A DNA stretch of 64,000 bases, taken from the NCBI RefSeq assembly GCF_902859625.1, contig NZ_CADIJX010000001.1, forward strand, positions 992,001 through 1,056,000, written 5' to 3'. Position numbers and translations under genes: made by a program. Source of the DNA: Achromobacter pestifer (GTDB lineage: Bacteria > Pseudomonadota > Gammaproteobacteria > Burkholderiales > Burkholderiaceae_B). Under the pieces are notes generated by a model. It was not told where the DNA came from, searched no databases, and was given only the letters and a program-made list of their open reading frames with translations. Positions 17,336 to 25,449 of this stretch are shown here, piece after piece (the first letter of the stretch is position 1; each line of letters begins with the position of its first letter).

Positions 17336-18388
17336 ATGCCGGATTTCGGTTCCACTCAGCAAGACTTCCCCACACGCCTGTGCCGGTTGGACCTGTGGCT
17401 AAACCCGGTGTTCGACCAGATCATCGCTACCGAGCCGAACGTCGGTTTGTCGGTGCTGCCCGCAAGTGGCGACGATGCCCGCACGCTGGCGGGTCTGAAG
17501 ACCGCGCACGCCTATCACGTGTCCGCCGCCAAGGACGAACTGCCGCGCCAATGGTTCGTCAGCGCTGAACTGATCGCGCAGTGTCCGGACCTGGTGTGCG
17601 TATCTTCTGGCGGCGCGGGCTACGACACGGTCGACGTGCCTGCCTGCACCGCCGCCGGCATCGCGGTGGTGAACCAAGCCGGCGGCAATGCCGCGTCGGT
17701 CGCCGAACACACTTATGCGCTGCTGTTGGCCGTGCAACGCCGCGTGGTCGAATCGCATCAGCGCCTGCGCCATGACACCGGATTCTCCCGTGAAGACCTG
17801 ATGGGCCACGAAATCCATGGCACGGTCATCGGCCTGGTGGGCATCGGACAGATCGGCACGCGGGTCGCCCGCATCGCGCAGGGTTTTGGGATGCGCGTCA
17901 TTGCGCATGACCCGCTGCTGGATGCCGACACCATCCGCAGCCGTGGCGCCGAACCCGTATCGCTGGCCGAGCTGTTGGCGCAATCCGACGTGGTGTCGCT
18001 GCATTGCCCGCTGGACGCCTCCACTCGCGGTCTGATTGATGCGCGCGCCTTCGCCGCGATGAAACCGGACGCCGTGTTCATCTCAACCGCACGCGGGGGC
18101 ATCCACGACGAAGCCGCCTTGCATGACGCACTGTGTGGCGGACACCTGCGCGGCGCCGGCCTGGACGTCTGGCAGCAAGAACCGCCCGCGCGGGATACGC
18201 CGTTGCTGGGCTTGCCCAACGTCGTCGCCACCTTCCACACCGCAGGCGTCACGCACGAAGCCCGGCGCAACGTGGCGCAATCCTCCGCCCGGCAATTGCT
18301 GATGATGCTGCGCGGAGAGCGCCCGCCGCAACTGATCAACCCCGAGGTGTGGCCCGTCACGGCAGCCCGCATCGCCGCCTTGAAGTAG
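17336..18388 (+). CDS. D-isomer-specific 2-hydroxyacid dehydrogenase
   Basis: NAD(P)-dependent dehydrogenase of 350 residues interconverting a D-2-hydroxyacid and a 2-oxoacid. The Rossmann motif VGIGQIGTR is at 168-176. Catalytic Arg253 (STARGG), Glu282 (QQEPP) and His301 (TFHTAGVT) are all present, so the enzyme should be active. Two ATGs follow the GGAG at 17322: the first (17329) is too close and opens another frame, while the one at 17336, ten bases away, opens this frame. The Bug receptor gene follows after 86 bases, pointing to uptake and oxidation or reduction of the same acid. Confidence 0.9.
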   Translation: MPDFGSTQQDFPTRLCRLDLWLNPVFDQIIATEPNVGLSVLPASGDDARTLAGLKTAHAYHVSAAKDELPRQWFVSAELIAQCPDLVCVSSGGAGYDTVDVPACTAAGIAVVNQAGGNAASVAEHTYALLLAVQRRVVESHQRLRHDTGFSREDLMGHEIHGTVIGLVGIGQIGTRVARIAQGFGMRVIAHDPLLDADTIRSRGAEPVSLAELLAQSDVVSLHCPLDASTRGLIDARAFAAMKPDAVFISTARGGIHDEAALHDALCGGHLRGAGLDVWQQEPPARDTPLLGLPNVVATFHTAGVTHEARRNVAQSSARQLLMMLRGERPPQLINPEVWPVTAARIAALK

Positions 18389-18474
18389 CGCAGTCCCCTA
18401 TCGCGGCAGTCATGCCGCACCCCTTGAAAAACAGTGCGGCAGCAAGCCGCCGATCCATCCCCCGAGGAGACAAC

Positions 18475-19473
18475 ATGCACCAACCCAACAAGCGCCGCAC
18501 GCTGCGCGTTCTGGCCGCGTCCGCCGCACTGCTGTCAGGCGCCGTCTTGCTGGCCGGCAATGCCCACGCCGCCGGTTACCCAGAGCGTCCCATCAACCTG
18601 ATCGTGTCCTACGGGCCCGGTGGCGGCACGGATCTGGTGGCGCGCATGATGGCGCCCTTCCTGCAAAAGTACCTGGGCAACGATGCTCGCATCGTGGTGC
18701 TGAACCGCCCAGGCGCGGGCGGCGCCATCGGCTTCACGGAACTGGCGCGCGCCCAGCCAGACGGCTATACCATCGGCTTCATCAACACGCCCAACCTGCT
18801 GACCATTCCGATTGAACGCAAGTCCAACTTCACCTGGCAAAGCTACGACTTGCTGGGCAATCTGATCGACGATCCGGGCGCCTTCACGGTGCGCAGCGAC
18901 AACGAATTGAAAACGCTGGCCGACCTGTCCGCCTATGCCAAGAAGCATCCCGGCAAGGTCACGGTGGGCACCACGGGCACGGGATCGGACGACCATCTGG
19001 CGATGCTGCGCTTTGAACGCGCATCGGGCACGAAGCTTAGCCACATCCCGTACAAGGGGGCTGGCGAGGTGCGCGGGGCGCTGGCGGGCGGGGAAATCAC
19101 GATAGGCGCGATCAACGTCGGCGAGGCGCTGCAATACCAGAAAGGCGGCACGCCGCTGCGTTTCCTGGGGCAGATGGGCAAGACGCGCTCGGCCGCGCTG
19201 CCCGACATGCCCACGTTCAAGGAACAGGGCTACGACTTTGAATTGGCGTCTCTGCGCGGCCTGGCCGCGCCCAAGGGGCTGTCGGCTGAGGTACGCGGCA
19301 AGCTGGTCGATGCCGTGAAGCGCACCGTGGACGATCCCGAGTTCCAAGCCAAGGCGAAAGAGATGTTCGCCCCGCTGCGCTACCTGGCGCCGGGCGACTA
19401 CGCCCGGGAATTGGCAGCCGGCGAGGCGGAATTCCAGGCGCTGTGGAAGGAAGCCCCCTGGCTGGACAAGTAG
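18475..19473 (+). CDS. Bug-family (TctC-like) tripartite tricarboxylate receptor
   Basis: Periplasmic receptor of 332 residues. The signal peptide runs from MHQPNKRRTLRVLAAS to NAHA; the mature protein starts AGYPERPINLIVSYGPGGGT, with GPGGGTD as the ligand loop, then VVLNRPGAGGAIG and HIPYKGAGEVRGAL. The start is fixed by CGAGGAGA seven bases upstream. It is probably cotranscribed with the D-2-hydroxyacid dehydrogenase gene. Unlike most relatives it has an unusual first domain segment (GFINTPNLLTIPIERKSNF), so it belongs to a diverged Bug subgroup. Confidence 0.9.
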   Translation: MHQPNKRRTLRVLAASAALLSGAVLLAGNAHAAGYPERPINLIVSYGPGGGTDLVARMMAPFLQKYLGNDARIVVLNRPGAGGAIGFTELARAQPDGYTIGFINTPNLLTIPIERKSNFTWQSYDLLGNLIDDPGAFTVRSDNELKTLADLSAYAKKHPGKVTVGTTGTGSDDHLAMLRFERASGTKLSHIPYKGAGEVRGALAGGEITIGAINVGEALQYQKGGTPLRFLGQMGKTRSAALPDMPTFKEQGYDFELASLRGLAAPKGLSAEVRGKLVDAVKRTVDDPEFQAKAKEMFAPLRYLAPGDYARELAAGEAEFQALWKEAPWLDK

Positions 19474-19497
19474 GCCCAGCCACTTGCCCGAACTGCC

Positions 19498-20331
19498 TTA
19501 TTTGGATTTGACGTCTTCGCCGGCGTAGCCGTCGATGTAGGCGCGGCCCGAGCAACGCACCATGGCCACGCAAGCCGGGGCGCCGGTCTTCGTGGTGCAG
19601 GTGGCGCGCGCTTCTTCGCGTGCCTTCACCGGGTCGGGGTTCAACGCCGTGAAGCGCGTGCCCCGGCCCTCGCTACCCTTGACCCAGGCCAGGCCGACGC
19701 AGGTCTCCTGGTAGGTCAGGAGCTTGCGGCAGTCCTTGCAGTCTTCCCACGTCAGCAACTGCTTGAGCGCTTCCTCTTCCTTCGGATAGCCGTCCGCATA
19801 AATCAGCCCGCCGTCGGCGTTCTCGGCCACCGCGCCCCAATAGGCCCGGTTGTTCAGCTTGGCCGACAGGGCTTCCACGTCGGCGGGCTTGGCCCGCTTC
19901 GGGGCTGCCAGGTCCTCCGCGCTATAGCCCGGACCCGCGCACCACGGCATCGACACCAGCCGGCACTTGCCGTCCGGGCTTCCCGCGATGCAACGACGCA
20001 TGGCTTTCTTGGCCGCCATTTCCGGCGCCACGCTATTGCCCGGGTACAGGTCCTGGCGCGAATTCTGCGCATAGGCCATGCAGCTATCCCAGAACGTGTT
20101 CAGTGACTTGCATTCCTTGCCGCCCGCCCTGTTGCATGCCGCTATCGACGCGGCCTCGGCCGCCTTCTTTGAGTTTTGCGGCACAACCCAATAGGTCTTG
20201 TCGTGCTTGGCGTCAGTCGCGACACCGCCATAAACGACGTCGGCATGGGCGATGGGAGAAGCCAGGCCAGCCACCAAAGCGAGAGCAGCGAATGCAGCGC
20301 GGATCAGGGGAAGAAATCGGGCAGGCATCAT
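19498..20331 (-). CDS. Exported DUF4189-type protein
   Basis: About 277 residues with a signal peptide (MMPARFLPLIRAAFAALALV...AHA). The mature part consists of two Cys-rich halves, each with the order aromatic-Ala-spacing-AACNRAGGKECK / ATCTTKTGAPACV and WDSCMAYAQN / QETCVGLAWV, which is the DUF4189 repeat (YWGAVAENADG...). The Cys pairs are probably disulfides. Function is unknown. It is convergent with the Bug receptor gene (25 bases apart), with no terminator obvious. The start could be either of two consecutive ATGs (20331 or 20328); neither has a strong ribosome site. Confidence 0.75.
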   Translation of the reverse strand: MMPARFLPLIRAAFAALALVAGLASPIAHADVVYGGVATDAKHDKTYWVVPQNSKKAAEAASIAACNRAGGKECKSLNTFWDSCMAYAQNSRQDLYPGNSVAPEMAAKKAMRRCIAGSPDGKCRLVSMPWCAGPGYSAEDLAAPKRAKPADVEALSAKLNNRAYWGAVAENADGGLIYADGYPKEEEALKQLLTWEDCKDCRKLLTYQETCVGLAWVKGSEGRGTRFTALNPDPVKAREEARATCTTKTGAPACVAMVRCSGRAYIDGYAGEDVKSK

Positions 20332-20622
20332 CGTCGGAATAAGAGGTCGAGTGGAGAGCGGGGACGATCTTAGCAAGAAGGCCCCCTGGTCCGTCCCCCT
20401 CCAAATCTCTCCCGCCGGCATATTACGTAACAAATTTCACATATGCCAAGGGCGATACTGCCCCCGTTTTCCGGTAAAAATGTCGGACTTTTCTTAAGCC
20501 CGCCGTCAGCCTCGGGCGCATGCGCCGCCAGGCAAGCATCGCGGCTGCACCCCAGAGCTGTCACGAAAAGAAACAAACGCGTTGAGCCACCTTGACCTGC
20601 CACGGAGCATCGACAGCACGCC

Positions 20623-21192
20623 ATGAAGTCGCCCCAGCCCTCCCCGATTCGCCGCACGCCGCTTTGGCTATCGGCCAGCCTGATCGCCGCCGCAGCCAGC
20701 CTTTCTGGTTGCGCGCCGATGCCGACCGGCGGCAGCTCCACCTTGCCTTCGCTGACCAACGTATTCAAGTCGGGCCTGTCGTTTTCGCCCAGCGTGAACG
20801 TGGCCAAGAACATGGAAGGCCGCTCGATCAATGACGCCATCGCCGCGCTGGGTGAACCGTCCAGGACACGCACAGTCGGCAATGCGATGGAGCTGGAATG
20901 GTCCGACTATCAGACCGCCCCGTACACGGAATGGGTGCAAACCGGCTCCAGCCAACAGGTCGTGGGGATGATTCCCGCCACCAACACGACCGCCGCCACC
21001 CCCGTGTTCCAGACCAACACGACTGGCCAATATCAGAATCGCTCGCGCGTCTACGAATGCAGCGTGAAAATGCGGGTGGAGAACAGCGTCATCGTCAGCT
21101 CCAGCGTCGACGGCAATGTGTGTCCGGAGTTCATTGGCGCGCTGCGTGAATGGGCTGGCGAAAACGAGGCAAAGAACTACGTGGTGAAGTAA
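20623..21192 (+). CDS. Putative lipoprotein of unknown function
   Basis: A 189-residue lipoprotein: positively charged n-region (MKSPQPSPIRRTPLW), hydrophobic core and lipobox ASLSGCAP. The mature N-terminus is Ser/Thr/Pro-rich, then SINDAIAALGEPSRTRTVGNAMELEWSDY resembles the short helix-strand unit of SmpA/BamE-like small lipoproteins (LGxP followed by strands), but the resemblance is weak. Two Cys (YECSVKM, GNVCPEF) could form a disulfide. The 189-base region upstream holds an AT-rich segment (20424-20455) that may be its promoter. Convergent with the RidA-like gene, 9 bases apart. Confidence 0.7.
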   Translation: MKSPQPSPIRRTPLWLSASLIAAAASLSGCAPMPTGGSSTLPSLTNVFKSGLSFSPSVNVAKNMEGRSINDAIAALGEPSRTRTVGNAMELEWSDYQTAPYTEWVQTGSSQQVVGMIPATNTTAATPVFQTNTTGQYQNRSRVYECSVKMRVENSVIVSSSVDGNVCPEFIGALREWAGENEAKNYVVK

Positions 21193-21201
21193 GCCGCCGA
21201 A

Positions 21202-21606
21202 TCAATTTGGCAGGCCTTCTGGCAACTTCGCGATCACCTTGATCTCGAAGTCAAAACCATACAACCACGTCACGCCCACGGCGGTCAGCGTCGGATGCGG
21301 CGCTTCACCCCAATACTCGGGCACCACCTGCCAGACCCGTTCAAACGTCGATGCGGGATCGACCATGAAGACGGTCACGTCAACCACGTCGTCGAACGTG
21401 CAGCCCGCAGCCTTCAAGATGGCGTTCAGATTTTCAAACGCCCGCCGGACCTGCGTTTGCAGGTCCGGTTCTGGCGAACCATCCTCGCGGCTGCCCACCT
21501 GCCCCGACACGAACAGAAGACCATTGGAACGGATCGCCGGTGAATAGCGGTTGCGCTCGTAAAGCGCCTGGCGGGCCGGGGGAAAAACAATGTCGCGCGT
21601 GCTCAT
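21202..21606 (-). CDS. RidA/YjgF-family protein lacking the catalytic arginine
   Basis: A 134-residue trimeric-fold protein of the Rid superfamily (SNGLLFVSGQVG, EPDLQTQVRRAFENLNAILKAAG, VFMVDPA). In RidA itself an Arg before the last strands is needed for imine/enamine deamination. Here the corresponding segment reads HPTLTAVGVTWL, with Leu in that place, so it is probably a Rid subfamily member without 2-aminoacrylate deaminase activity. It diverges from a LysR gene across a symmetrical site at 21707-21725. Confidence 0.85.
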   Translation of the reverse strand: MSTRDIVFPPARQALYERNRYSPAIRSNGLLFVSGQVGSREDGSPEPDLQTQVRRAFENLNAILKAAGCTFDDVVDVTVFMVDPASTFERVWQVVPEYWGEAPHPTLTAVGVTWLYGFDFEIKVIAKLPEGLPN

Positions 21607-21706
21607 GAATCCACTCCATCAAGGGGCCGGAAGCGGCCCGTCATTAACGATGCATTCACTGTAAAGACCCCGCTGCCTGCGATAAACGAGCAACGCTGTC
21701 CATCAC

Positions 21707-21725
21707 TGTTTGTAGAATCCAAACA
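21707..21725. promoter_or_regulatory. Inverted repeat in the RidA-LysR divergent promoter
   Basis: TGTTTG (21707-21712) and CAAACA (21720-21725) are perfect inverted arms around TAGAATC. The spacing is that of LysR half-sites, and the position, 25 bases before the LysR start, suits autoregulation. Confidence 0.4.
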
Positions 21726-21749
21726 ATCCGCGTACCCATTGGAGGCCGC

Positions 21750-22664
21750 ATGGACCGATTCGATGCGATGCAGGCGTTCGCCCGCGTGGTGGAAGCCGGC
21801 AGCTTCACCAAGGCGGCGGAAACGCTGCACATGAGCAAGACCAGTGTCACGCAACTGGTGCAGCAGTTGGAGGCGCGGCTGCGCGTCCGGCTGCTCAACC
21901 GCACCACGCGCCAGGTCAACGTCACCGCCGATGGCGCCGCCTACTACGAGCGCGTCATCAAGTTGCTGGCTGACATGGACGATGCCGAAACCAGCCTGTC
22001 CGCTGCGTCGGCCGCCCCTCGCGGCCGCTTGCGCGTGGACGTGCCCAGCCCGCTGGCCCGCATGATCCTGATCCCGGCGTTGCCCGCCTTCCACGCCCAA
22101 TACCCCGAGATCCAGCTGGACATGGGCGTCAGCGATCGCCTGGTGGATGTCATTGGCGAGAACGTTGATTGCATCGTGCGCGGAGGCGAACTCACCGATC
22201 AGTCGTTGATGGCCCGCCGCGTGGGCGACCTGCAACTGGGCGTCTACGCGGCGCCCAGCTACCTGGAACGCGCCGGCCTGCCCGCCCATCCGCGCGATCT
22301 GGAAGATACGCATCACCGCATCGTGGGCTATCTGTGGTCGCGCATCGGCAAGGCCTTTCCCTATGCGATGCATCGCGGCGACGAAAGCGTCCATGTTCAC
22401 GGGCGCTATGTGCTGGCCGTCGATGACGGCAACGCTTACCTGACGGCCGGGCTGGCCGGATTGGGCGCGCTATGGCTGCCGGACTACATGGCGCGGCCGC
22501 ACACGGCGCGCGGCGAACTCGTGCCCCTGTTCGAGGATTGGCGCCTGGACCCCATGCCGCTCTATATCGCGTTCCCGCCCAACCGCCACGTCAGCGCCAA
22601 GCTCCGTCTATTCATCGATTGGGTGGCCGCGTTGATGGGGCAATACGCGCCCGTTGCGGCCTGA
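21750..22664 (+). CDS. LysR-family regulator (CrgA/DmlR-like)
   Basis: A 304-residue regulator with MDRFDAMQAFARVVEAGSFT and LHMSKTSVTQLVQQLEARL as HTH, then the effector domain (RGRLRVDVPSPLARMILIPALP, DCIVRGGELTDQSLMARRVG), the pattern of the DmlR/CrgA branch. TTGGAGG seven bases upstream fixes the start. The gene faces away from the RidA-like gene. A seven-base-pair hairpin follows 3 bases after the stop. Confidence 0.88.
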   Translation: MDRFDAMQAFARVVEAGSFTKAAETLHMSKTSVTQLVQQLEARLRVRLLNRTTRQVNVTADGAAYYERVIKLLADMDDAETSLSAASAAPRGRLRVDVPSPLARMILIPALPAFHAQYPEIQLDMGVSDRLVDVIGENVDCIVRGGELTDQSLMARRVGDLQLGVYAAPSYLERAGLPAHPRDLEDTHHRIVGYLWSRIGKAFPYAMHRGDESVHVHGRYVLAVDDGNAYLTAGLAGLGALWLPDYMARPHTARGELVPLFEDWRLDPMPLYIAFPPNRHVSAKLRLFIDWVAALMGQYAPVAA

Positions 22665-22667
22665 TCG

Positions 22668-22687
22668 GCGCGGTGCTATAACCGCGC
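22668..22687 (+). terminator. Hairpin after the LysR gene, without T-tract
   Basis: GCGCGGT (22668-22674) and ACCGCGC (22681-22687) form a perfect GC-rich stem around a six-base loop, 3 bases after the LysR stop codon. No run of T follows, so termination would be weak or factor-assisted. Confidence 0.4.
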
Positions 22688-22701
22688 TGTCGGAAAAGGC
22701 A

Positions 22702-22812
22702 GACTTGGTTTGGTAAGCCCAAGTCCTTTCGGTAACGAAAGCTCTGGTCTTTGGCCTCAATGAGATCCCCACGACGAACATCGAACGCTGTCCAAGCGTC
22801 CTGTTGTTCGTC
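22702..22812 (+). ncRNA. Hairpin-rich leader upstream of a flavin monooxygenase gene
   Basis: Three consecutive stems can be drawn on the plus strand. The first is GACTTGG (22702-22708) with CCAAGTC (22719-22725). The second, directly adjacent, is CTTTCG and CGAAAG (22726-22741) closing a GTAA loop of the GNRA class. The third is GACGAACA (22773-22780) with TGTTCGTC (22805-22812), enclosing a five-base-pair stem (22785-22789/22795-22799). All pairs are perfect. The leader ends 57 bases before the monooxygenase ATG. It matches no riboswitch consensus I can recall. Confidence 0.35.
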
Positions 22813-22869
22813 CGTGCGGTTTCAATTTGGGAAACGCTCCGGTCGAACATCGACACAAGAGCCTTTCTC

Positions 22870-24432
22870 ATGCACATCCGACATTCCTCCTTTCATGACG
22901 TCATCATTGCCGGCGCTGGCCCGGTTGGCCTGCTGCTTGCCTGCGAGCTGCGCCTGGCCGGCCTGACCGTCCTGCTGCTTGAACGCGCCCAAGACCCGCA
23001 AGCGGCCCTGAAGCGCCTGCCGTTCGGCATGCGCGGCTTATCGACGCCCACCCTTGAAGCCTTGTACCGCCGCGATCTGCTGGACGATCTGATCGCGGCG
23101 CAGCGCGCGAGCGATGCCACGGGTGCCATGGCCGCGGCCGCGCATTGGATGCAGCAGCCACGTCGGCCCGCCGGCCATTTCGCCGGCATCCCGTTCCACC
23201 ACGAGGACATTGACACGGCGCGATGGCCCTACCGCCTGCCCAGTCCGGCAGGCACCGGCATGGCCGTCACCATGGAAACACTGGAAACCGTCCTGGCCCG
23301 CCGGGCCCACGCGATGGGCTGCGACATCCGCCGTGGCGTCACCGTCGACGATTTCCTCGCATCCGACGACGACGTCGCCGTCCATGCGGGCGCGGACGTT
23401 TTTCGCGCTCGCTGGCTCGTCGGTTGCGATGGAGGCCGCAGTGCGATCCGCAAAGCGGGCGGCTTTGAATTCGTGGGCACCGAGCCTGAATTCACGGGTT
23501 ATGCCGTCGACGTTCGGATGGCAGACCCTGAAGCGCTCCGCCCCGGCCGGCACTACACGCCAACCGGCATGTATACCTTTGCGCCGCCCGGCACGATCGC
23601 AATGGCCGACTTCGACGGGGGGGCCTGCCACCGGCTCCAGCCGATCACGCTGGCGCATGTGCAGGCGGTGTTGCGCCGTGTGTCAGGCACCAATGTCACC
23701 TTGACCGGGCTGCATCTTGCCAGCACCTGGACGGATCGCGCTTTTCAATCGATGACGTATCGCAAAGGACGGGTGCTGCTGGCCGGCGATGCCGCGCACA
23801 TCCATTCGCCCTTGGGCGGCCAAGGGCTGAACCTTGGGCTCGCGGACGCGATGAACCTGGGGTGGAAGCTGGCGTCCAGCGTTCGGGGCGATGCGCCGGC
23901 CGGCCTGCTCGACAGCTATCAGGCAGAGCGGCATCCGGCGGGTGCGCGCATCCTGGATTGGTCGCGCGCGCAAGTCGCATTGATGCGCCCTGCCCCCAGC
24001 ACGCGCGCACTCGCAGCCGTCATCAGCGACCTGATCGAAACGCGCGATGGCGCGACGTATTTCGCGGAGCACGTGTGGGGAGTTTCGCTGCGCTACGACC
24101 TGGGCGGCAGTCATCCGCTGACAGGCCGCAGCGTTCCTGATTTTCAACTGATCAACGGCACGACGGCCGGCAGCCTTCTGCGCAAGGGCAAGGGTCTGTT
24201 GCTGGACTTCGATGCCCGTGCGCCACTACAGGCCCTTGCCCGCCGTTGGCAGCAACGGGTCACTTATGTCGCGAGTGACGCCAAGGATCGGCTGGGCATG
24301 CGCGCGGTGCTGGTGCGTCCTGACGGCTTCGTCGCCTGGGCAGGCGAAGACGATCTGAATGAAGCTGACGCGGCGCAGGCCTTGACGCGATGGTTCGGCG
24401 AACCAGCGGACGATGGGCACGACGGATCATGA
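22870..24432 (+). CDS. FAD-dependent aromatic monooxygenase (class A)
   Basis: A 520-residue single-component flavoprotein hydroxylase related to pentachlorophenol/phenol and polyketide hydroxylases. The FAD/NAD fold has GAGPVGLLLA near residue 16, the DG motif in VGCDGGRSAIRK, and the second FAD motif GDAAHIHSP; a thioredoxin-like C-terminal domain occupies the last ~120 residues. The start is set at MHIRHSSF because the Rossmann strand follows at once; the 22-residue upstream extension looks non-coding. It sits alone between a LysR gene and the convergent LuxR-type gene, behind a strongly structured leader. The substrate is unknown; a phenolic compound is likely. Confidence 0.87.
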   Translation: MHIRHSSFHDVIIAGAGPVGLLLACELRLAGLTVLLLERAQDPQAALKRLPFGMRGLSTPTLEALYRRDLLDDLIAAQRASDATGAMAAAAHWMQQPRRPAGHFAGIPFHHEDIDTARWPYRLPSPAGTGMAVTMETLETVLARRAHAMGCDIRRGVTVDDFLASDDDVAVHAGADVFRARWLVGCDGGRSAIRKAGGFEFVGTEPEFTGYAVDVRMADPEALRPGRHYTPTGMYTFAPPGTIAMADFDGGACHRLQPITLAHVQAVLRRVSGTNVTLTGLHLASTWTDRAFQSMTYRKGRVLLAGDAAHIHSPLGGQGLNLGLADAMNLGWKLASSVRGDAPAGLLDSYQAERHPAGARILDWSRAQVALMRPAPSTRALAAVISDLIETRDGATYFAEHVWGVSLRYDLGGSHPLTGRSVPDFQLINGTTAGSLLRKGKGLLLDFDARAPLQALARRWQQRVTYVASDAKDRLGMRAVLVRPDGFVAWAGEDDLNEADAAQALTRWFGEPADDGHDGS

Positions 24433-24481
24433 ACAGAACCAGAAGCCCCGCAACCCCTTAGGGCGGTCTTCAAAAGACGGG

Positions 24482-25291
24482 TCAGCGGCGGGTGTCCGCC
24501 TGCGTACAGTCAAGCGCGCTGCTTGCCGCCGGGGTCTTGATCAGAAACTCCTTCAGGCTGGTCAAGTTGCTCTTCTTGAAAATGCGGTTCTTGTAGGTGA
24601 CCACGGTGGTCGGCGACAGGCCCAGCGCACGCCCCACTTCCTTGGCCGTATGCCCCTGGCGCAACAGATCCGCAACCTGGATCTCACGCGGCGACAGTCC
24701 GCTGGACCAGGCGTCCGCACGCGGCAGCTCCATCTCCACGTGACACAACTGACGGTGCCGCCGCGCCAACGCGATCAGCAGCGGCGCGCGTCCGCGCATC
24801 AACTCGGTCACGTTCGGCGAATGCGTCCGCGAAAAATACAGATTCAGATAGCTGGTGCCCTCGCTCCGGGCCCCAATCACTGAGATTTTGCTGGCGAAAC
24901 CCGGACGCTCAAACAGCAGACGCCGGTACTCGTCATCCAGGATGCGTTCCGGAGAGGCCGTCTGGATGATGAGGTCCGGGTGGTGATCGGGCCGGCTGCT
25001 CAGGTCGCACAACAGTCCGTAGTTGGGGTCGCGCCGATAGAACTCGTCGTCCACGTAGACGTTGGTGGTCCATTCGATCAGGGCCTGATTCTGCAAACTG
25101 GCCGCCGACGAATACTGCACCAAGCCGTCATGGCCGTAGAACACGTGCGACACGTGATCGGCAGCCACGGTCTCGCGCAACGCCAGCAGCAGCGCCGCGT
25201 GGAACATCGGGCCGCCCAGGTCCATGACGGCGGACTCCGCCCAGCGGTCCAGCCCCCCGCTGGCGGGGGACGGATTGTTTGTCTCTTCCAT
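24482..25291 (-). CDS. LuxR-type transcriptional regulator of the aromatic operon
   Basis: A 269-residue regulator. The C-terminal HTH (residues ~198-250) reads LSPREIQVADLLRQGHTAKEVGRALG with TVVTYKNRIFKK as recognition helix. The N-terminal ~190 residues are not a response-regulator receiver and match no domain I can name with certainty; they have the size of autoinducer- or GAF-like ligand-binding domains. The start at MEETNNPS is chosen because the longer frame runs into the promoter. It diverges from the flavin hydroxylase operon at 25450 across a repeat-rich 158-base region, so it is the likely pathway regulator, responding to the aromatic substrate (inference). Confidence 0.82.
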   Translation of the reverse strand: MEETNNPSPASGGLDRWAESAVMDLGGPMFHAALLLALRETVAADHVSHVFYGHDGLVQYSSAASLQNQALIEWTTNVYVDDEFYRRDPNYGLLCDLSSRPDHHPDLIIQTASPERILDDEYRRLLFERPGFASKISVIGARSEGTSYLNLYFSRTHSPNVTELMRGRAPLLIALARRHRQLCHVEMELPRADAWSSGLSPREIQVADLLRQGHTAKEVGRALGLSPTTVVTYKNRIFKKSNLTSLKEFLIKTPAASSALDCTQADTRR

Positions 25292-25326
25292 GGTTTTGTA
25301 TTCCCCGCAGACGCTTGTTTTCCCGA

Positions 25327-25401
25327 TTCTAGAGTCATCCTCCGACGCTGCGGTGTCCTCTCTCGTGAGGACATGACGGTCTCGTGACGGGCTTCTAGAG
25401 T
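25327..25401. promoter_or_regulatory. Repeat-rich divergent control region of the aromatic operon
   Basis: Three nested signals lie here. A direct repeat TTCTAGAGT occurs at 25327-25335 and 25393-25401. An inverted repeat GTCCTC-TCTCGT-GAGGAC is at 25355-25372. TCTCGTGA is repeated directly at 25361-25368 and 25380-25387. The region separates the LuxR-type gene from the operon it probably controls. Confidence 0.5.
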
Positions 25402-25449
25402 AGTGCCTGCAATGAACCCGTATCGACTCATGGAGCATTAGGGAAAACG

